64,000 bases of DNA from Jaltomata sinuosa (taxonomy: Eukaryota > Streptophyta > Magnoliopsida > Solanales > Solanaceae): NCBI GenBank assembly GCA_003996215.1, contig QJPP01000031.1, positions 434,001-498,000 on the forward strand. Direction: 5' to 3'. The position numbers were made by a program, and so were the translations under genes. Shown here in pieces: positions 58,709 through 64,000 of this stretch. The number at the start of each line of letters is the position of its first letter. Within the stretch, counting starts at the first letter, position 1. The notes under the pieces are model-generated. The model was given only the letters and a program-made list of their open reading frames with translations. It searched no databases and was not told the DNA's origin.

Positions 58709-61139
58709 TGAATTCTTGGAGCTCGGAAATTTGTTGCAAAATTTGTTCCCGGGAGAAGTGCATGCTTAGTGGACTCCTTCATATCCTCATTCTTCGCAAA
58801 ATCCTCTCCTTGAGGTAAGTGATTCTTGCCAATTTTGGGCTCTTCATTCTTAAATTCCCGTAGTTAGTTTCTTAACTTTAGGGGTTGTTTTAGCTCAAAT
58901 TTATTGCCCAAATTCCTTCATTTTTTGGGCATGTACTCCCATGGTCTTGGTGATCATATTGTGAGTTTTCATTTTTGGTTTCAGGTTGCGAGGCCCACAG
59001 GCCCTTCGGTGACCCAAATTTTAACTTGGCTACAATTGTAGCATTATGGGCATTGTTAGACCCGTTTTAATGTATTATTTATGTTTTTGATAGTTTGATC
59101 ATCGTTCGGCATTTCTCGGAGTGATTCAAGCTAGGATATCATTGTCCCAGCAGCTTGTCATCATACGACAGGTAGGTTATGGTCAAAACTTCCTAGACTT
59201 AGCATATAGCGGATAAAATTGTACTAACTGACATCCTTGGGTTGGGTTATTAGCTTTGCACCACAGACCTTGACCTCTTTTCCATGATTTTCCTCGTTCC
59301 TTTCCTCCGTTGTATGTACTATTCTTCTTACTTGATATTATCACCCTATGGTCCTGTGTGGCCTTATCTGACTGTGGACCACAGATGGTGGGATATTTGG
59401 GGGTGTCCATGAGTCTCGGACATCGTTATCATGATTTTATGCTTGCTATCTGTGTTGTGGAGTGGTTGGAGCCTGTGCAGGGAAGATAGGTTGCTTGTGA
59501 TCTGCTGGGTGGCTATTTGTGTTGATCATATCATGCCCATGCATATAATGAGGATTTCCTACTACATCTTATTACGGTTTTGGCTTCCGGCCTACTGATA
59601 TGGATTTTCTAAACTTTGCATGGCCCTGGGGCCCGTTTTCGATGGAAATGAATTGGGGATTATTTGACTTAACATGTGGATCTTCTTGGGGTAAAGGAGA
59701 GTTAAATTATGATTTCTATCACTAGTTTTACTACTAATGCTAGACTGGGCAGGGCCATAGTACTAGTTGAATTTCTTACTGATTTGAGGTGGCATTTGAC
59801 TCAGTCGGACCGAGCACCAGAGATGTTATACTACTGTTTTAGACCCGGTTTTGCCCGTGCACCCTTGGTGGGGTTTTTGAGACATTTTTCACTATTTTAG
59901 ACCTGAACAGAGTCTTGGCATGCATATTTGATACTTGATTCTTCAGCTTGAATCTGGACCTACTCCGGATGATATTTTTGATAATTAGTTTTAGTATGGG
60001 GTTTGGGACCTCTATGGACCTTGTCATTCCGTACCTGGGGCTTTGGGCTGCGTGTGCCAGAGAAAGGGTATACGGCAGAGTAGAGGTATACATGCAGTTT
60101 CCTTCCATGGAACCTACTTGTTGGGCTCGTTCGGCATCGGAGGAGGTACATACAGAGATTCTATTCCACCCAGAGGTTATCATGCATCATATCATTCATT
60201 GTTTGAGGCTCCACCCTTGTATGTTGTTTGTTGTGTGTACGCTCTGGTTGTATAGGCAGCCGGAGGGTTTGTTTTCACTTGTTTGAGTTCCTCGGTTGTA
60301 TGGGAGGTCGGGGGAATGTAGGTAGACTCTTGTTACTTTATCACGGTATTATCCCCTATTACGGTTATATTTATGAGATTGGATACTGCGAGGTTGTTAG
60401 TTTTTGACTTTAGATTGGTATGATTAATTTGGTTATTAATTCCTGCTTTCCAAGCATGCCTATCCTTATCCTTATTGCAAGGACCCCAGGTGCGTCGTTT
60501 CCTACTTTCACATGTGCCTACTTTGTATATATTCTACTTGCTAGCCTGGGCTAGTTCCTGTGTGCCTTTTTGTAGATTTCTGTGACTACTTGTTTCTATT
60601 ATGGCTGTTACTACGCTTTTACCTTATATGTGCCCAGTCAGCCTATGATACCTACTGGGTACCTTATGCTTTGAATTTGGTGCTCATACTACACTCTGCA
60701 TCTTTTGGTGCAGATCCTAGTGTGAGCCATTACCGCTAGCTCGTGGGAAACTCGTGCTTGGAGATTTTGGACCGTCTCGGACTAAGGGTGAGCTCTTAGC
60801 GATCAGAGCTAGCTTTTAGTTTATCTTTTGCTTTATGTACTCTATTACTACTCGGAGATATTTGTGTATATATTCTTTTGGATTCTATCATACTCCTTAT
60901 ATGTAGATTCGGCTCTACACTATGATACTAGGTTTTGGATTTGGTTTAGCTTCCGCATATGTATGTATATGTTTCTGTTATCTATTTTCTTCATCTTGGT
61001 CCCTTGCATATGCTTATTAAACTGTTCTTCCACATAAATTATTAGATAGTAGCCCATTACTGAACATTCCAGGCTACGGGGATTAGTTTGCCTACTAGGG
61101 GGTTGTAGGTGCCATCATGATCAAGAAATCGGGTTGACA
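58709..61139 (+). mobile_element. B 3' LTR, last 2.4 kb
   Basis: Parallel to 47929-50457 with many point differences, ending aagaaatcgggttgaca. The first ~1.1 kb is absent here; about 980 bp of equivalent sequence lies inverted at 54936-55919. The open frames here are LTR by-products, not genes. Confidence 0.88.
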
Positions 61140-61345
61140 CATCTGTAGTTCCTGAGGATCAGAGGATCCCTAGTTCCCTAAGTCAAACCACGAGTCAACA
61201 TGATGGTCCGTTATTCTTAATCACGGACCGTAATGTGACTCGTGGAATGAATTTCTAGTAGACCCTAGAAGTGGCTTTTAGAACCACAGATCAGTTGACG
61301 AGTCGTCATTTAGGACGATGGCCCATACACTGACTCGTGGTCTCT
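61140..61345. repeat. Inverted-word cassette of LTR A' (second half; first half 46598-46835)
   Basis: Here gatggtccg, cacggaccg, accacgagtc, gactcgtgg and gatggccc occur together; the first half has ggatcacggatc, ggaccacgatcc, ctacgagtc, ggactcgtag. Words of both A(+) (CCACGAGTC) and A(-) (GGACCGTC-like) are present. Confidence 0.65.
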
Positions 61346-62969
61346 GAAGCCGAGCCTTTTATTAGCTTTTTCCTAATTAAATCTCAGCGCTATTTTTGTA
61401 GTTTCCACCCTTTTAACTCCTAAGTGAGATCGTTTTGACCACTTTTAGTAGGGTTTCTACCCCATTTAGCCTAAGACTCACATTATCCCTCATTCATCTA
61501 CCAAATTGAGAAAAGAACTCCTTCAAGCTCCAAGTCTCAAGCTCCAAGTTCAAGCCTTCTTTTCTTTTCAATTTCAGTTGGGTTAGCTTCAATCAAGGTA
61601 TATGGGTATTCAACAATGGGTTCCTTTCCCCTTGTGCCCAAAACCCCTAATTTCTATTTTTATTTTATGAACTTCCAAATTAGGGTTCTTACCCAATTCT
61701 TATGGGCTTTGCTATAAATTGTCTTCTCATGATTTTACTAAGAAATTACTGTTAAATTGCATGATTCTGCATTGGTTTTTATATGTGAACTTCTATTTCA
61801 TGAATTGAAGGTTAATTATAGCAAATTCTTCATGCATGAATTGATTTAAGTAAATTGGGTATTTGATAGCATGTTTTCATGTCATTCAAGAAAGTGCGTG
61901 CCTAGTTCCTATGTTCTAAGAAAATATATGTTATTATGAAATTGAACTAGAGCCATGCAAGTTTTCAAGTTATGAATTATTATGCAAGACATGACACCTG
62001 ATGTCCCATCAACGCTTATGAATTATTTCCTAAACTAAGATTTGTGAGTAGTATGAAGTTTCGGGTTATGAAAATGTTTATGAACAAGATTGACATCTAG
62101 ATATGTCACATATATGTGAGCCCTATGCTATATATGTTTTGGGAGTAGTATTTAGCACCGAGCGATGAGGGTTCTAGATAACCCAAGTCCAAGACTATAT
62201 TGCCATCGTAGGTTGCCCTCCGTGGATTATGAAAGGATCCTTATGACATGGTTCTAACCTTGCCTTATTAGGACAACCTTTTTCAGTGTGGGTGCATGAC
62301 ACTGGACTCCATGTAGCTCAGCATGGTTTATGTCAATTAAGAGAAACTCCCACATGATTATTTTCAAGCTATGAAGTTATAAGATATTCTACTTTGGATC
62401 TTGACTATACTTCATGTTTTATGTCTTATATTTTCATATTTACTTATGTTATCTCTTTATATGAACGAGCTTATTTTAAGCATGTTTTAAGTTTGTTTTT
62501 ATCATGATCATGCATATCTCACATACTCGGTACATCTTATAGTACTGACGCATATTTTGCGCTGCATCCTCGTGATGATGCAGATTCGGGTTCCCTCCCT
62601 CAGGCACGTGGCTAGAGACTGCAGACCATTTCCATTCAGTGTTGGTGAGTCCTCATAATTCGAGGGCTAGTTATGATCCTAGTTAGTTATGATTGTATAC
62701 TTTTGTACTTTGAGTTAGCTAGGGTCTTGTCCTAGCAACTCCTTATGTCATGTGTAGAGGCTTTTCATACATAGACAGTATTCGAGTCTCTTTCAGATTA
62801 TGTTTCACTTTGACTTTATCATCTATGAATTGGGTTGCCTAGCTTCTATTTATGCTTCCGCTATGTTATCTTATGAATACCTAAGTTATGCTATGACTAA
62901 GGGTTAGCTTGGGGCACTTACGGCCCCGAGTCCCGTGTTACATCTAGGGGGTAGCCTCGAGGAGTAACA
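61140..62969 (+). mobile_element. A' 5' LTR, right piece
   Basis: It continues the A-type LTR begun at 46530: second half of the cassette (to about 61345), the cacccttttaactcctaagtg block (61405-61430), the gataacccaagtcc block (62176-62190), and the end ctagggggtagcctcgaggagtaaca. A primer site follows. Confidence 0.88.
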
Positions 62970-62973
62970 AACT

Positions 62974-62985
62974 TGGTATCAGAGC
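62974..62985 (+). other. Primer binding site, initiator-Met type, A'
   Basis: TGGTATCAGAGC, four bases after the LTR end: a perfect match to the site used by B. Confidence 0.9.
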
Positions 62986-63179
62986 CTCAAGTTCAAGAGT
63001 CCTAGGGTGTCTAAAAGCCACATCAAGTAGAGTCTCTTTCATGTGTGTGAAGCGTGCCACACTTATGAGAGGGAAGCTATGAGATGTCTTAGGAAAAGTT
63101 CACTTCTTTCATGATTAGTGTCGTGTGGTAGAGTTTAACTATGTTACCCTTCTAATCCATTTTTGTTACGTTTAAGATT

Positions 63180-64000
63180 ATGCCTCCTCATCATGCTATG
63201 CCTCGTCAGGCCAATGCTCAAAATGTTAATCTTCCAATTCCAGACCCCGAGGTAAAAAATGCACAGTTCAGAAATGCTATTCACCTGTTGGCCCAGACTA
63301 TGGCTACCCAAGCAATTAAGTAGGCTCCTATCCCCATTCACCCTCAAGGTGGACCAACAGCCCGACTTTGAGATTTTATTCATATGAACTCGCCAAAATT
63401 CTAGGGTTCGAAAGTTGGGGAAGATCCACTTAACTTTATGGATGAGGTTAAGAAAATCTTTGAGGTGATGCAGGTCATCGGAGTTGAGAGTATTAAGCTA
63501 GCTTCCTACTAGATAAAGGATGTAGCTCATATATGGTTTACTCAGTGGAAGGAGGCTAGAGCTAGGGACGTGGTCCCTATGACTTGGGAGTGTTTTTAGA
63601 GGGCTTTCCTTGACCGGTTCTTTCCCCGAGAGTGGAGGCAAGCTAAGGTCGAGGAATTTGTGAACTTGAGGAAGGGATCAATGTTAGTCTAGGAGTACAG
63701 TTTGAGGTTCACTCAGTTGTCTAGGTATGCTTCATCTATGGTAGCTGACACGTAGGATTAGATGAAAAAGTACATCTATGGAGTATCGGATTAGTGAAGA
63801 AAGAGTGTAGGTCCACTATGTTGTTGAGTGATATGAACATTTCTTGACTCATGACTCATACTCATCAGATCGAGGGAGACAAGTTGAGGGAGATGGAAAG
63901 GGAGAACAAGAGGTTTAGATTTGAGGGTCCAGGTTTAGGCCATCATAAGTTCGGAGTCAGACATTGCTATTTATTTCAGAAGAAGTCATCAGGACCTGTG
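63180..64000 (+). pseudogene. Gag, A', runs off the right edge
   Basis: ATG at 63180: MPPHHAMPRQANAQNVNLPI, NAIHLLAQTMATQAIK, a stop, PIPIHPQGG, EDPLNFMDEVKKIFEVMQVI, AHIWFTQWKEARARDVVPMT, AFLDRFFPREWRQAKVEEFV, EYSLRFTQLSRYASSMVAD. A string of TAG/TGA codons lies at Gln, Trp, Arg and Glu positions, and the frame shifts near 63790. Very similar to gag A(-) (11960-13026). It gives the family's gag start, about 195 bp after the primer site. Confidence 0.9.

Larger units (their letters stand above)
46836..61139 (+). mobile_element. B: Ty3/gypsy element with rearranged interior, inserted in LTR A'
   Basis: 5' LTR (46836-50457), primer site, gag, protease and RT start in plus orientation. Then two B blocks in minus orientation (53042-54935; 54936-56637), an A-type pol block in minus orientation (56638-58640), and the last 2.4 kb of the 3' LTR in plus orientation (58709-61139). 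Flanks tatcc (46831-46835) and catct (61140-61144) could be a decayed target duplication, weakly. Confidence 0.75.

Noticed and set aside
59839..60286. Overlapping frames of about 112 codons on both strands, recurring at 49054-49461
   Set aside because: Present in both B LTRs and conserved only as LTR sequence. No domain, and the frames differ in stops between copies.

Overview
This window is plant nuclear DNA built almost wholly of nested, decayed LTR retrotransposons. Evidence: LTRs of 1.3-3.6 kb, Ty3/gypsy protease, RT, RNase H and integrase fragments (several with an integrase-linked chromodomain of the plant Tekay/Del chromovirus type), initiator-Met-type primer sites, Athila-type and Ogre/Tat-type primer sites, and copies of a plant-specific 'putative plant transposon protein' reading frame. 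I see no intact host gene, rRNA, tRNA, CRISPR or bacterial feature. A large eudicot genome, perhaps Solanaceae, is my guess from the protein flavour only. Every coding region is broken by stops, frameshifts or deletions, so all are called pseudogenes. Families are named A, B, D, E, F and G here for reference only.

Left half (1-34.3 kb). D1 is an Athila-like minus-strand element: LTR 2817-4138, primer site 2795-2812, interior running off the left edge. It sits in the RT of a plus-strand chromovirus A(+) (4139-6123, resumed at 19987-22847). A(+) is interrupted by E(+) (gag 6124-6470; protease to LTR 13027-19986), and E(+) by the minus-strand A(-) (6471-13026). A(+) ends inside the 5' LTR of F (22848-32492, plus). 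F also carries a solo D-type LTR (28631-30119) with a perfect 5-bp target duplication. F abuts an Athila-like gag and LTR (D3, 32493-34346, minus).

Middle (34.3-46.5 kb). Minus-strand interior 34347-38648 of a D-type element carries a long decayed Transposase_32-like gene. Next is G, an Ogre/Tat-like non-autonomous family in tandem: partial interior, full LTR 39950-43012, a 3.2-kb interior without pol but with a 40-bp x 17 array and a 28-bp hairpin array, then a second LTR cut at 46529.

Right half (46.5-64 kb). The 5' LTR of chromovirus A' is split (46530-46835 and 61140-62969) by element B (46836-61139); A' gag runs off the right edge. Two blocks of B's pol/LTR are each inverted in place, and a foreign A-type pol block lies beside them.

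The most unusual signal is in the LTRs. Four LTR families (A, B, D, F) carry, in the promoter-side part of the LTR and usually just before a TATA-like box, a cassette of short GC-rich words repeated in direct and inverted orientation. The word differs between copies of the same family while the flanking LTR is conserved.
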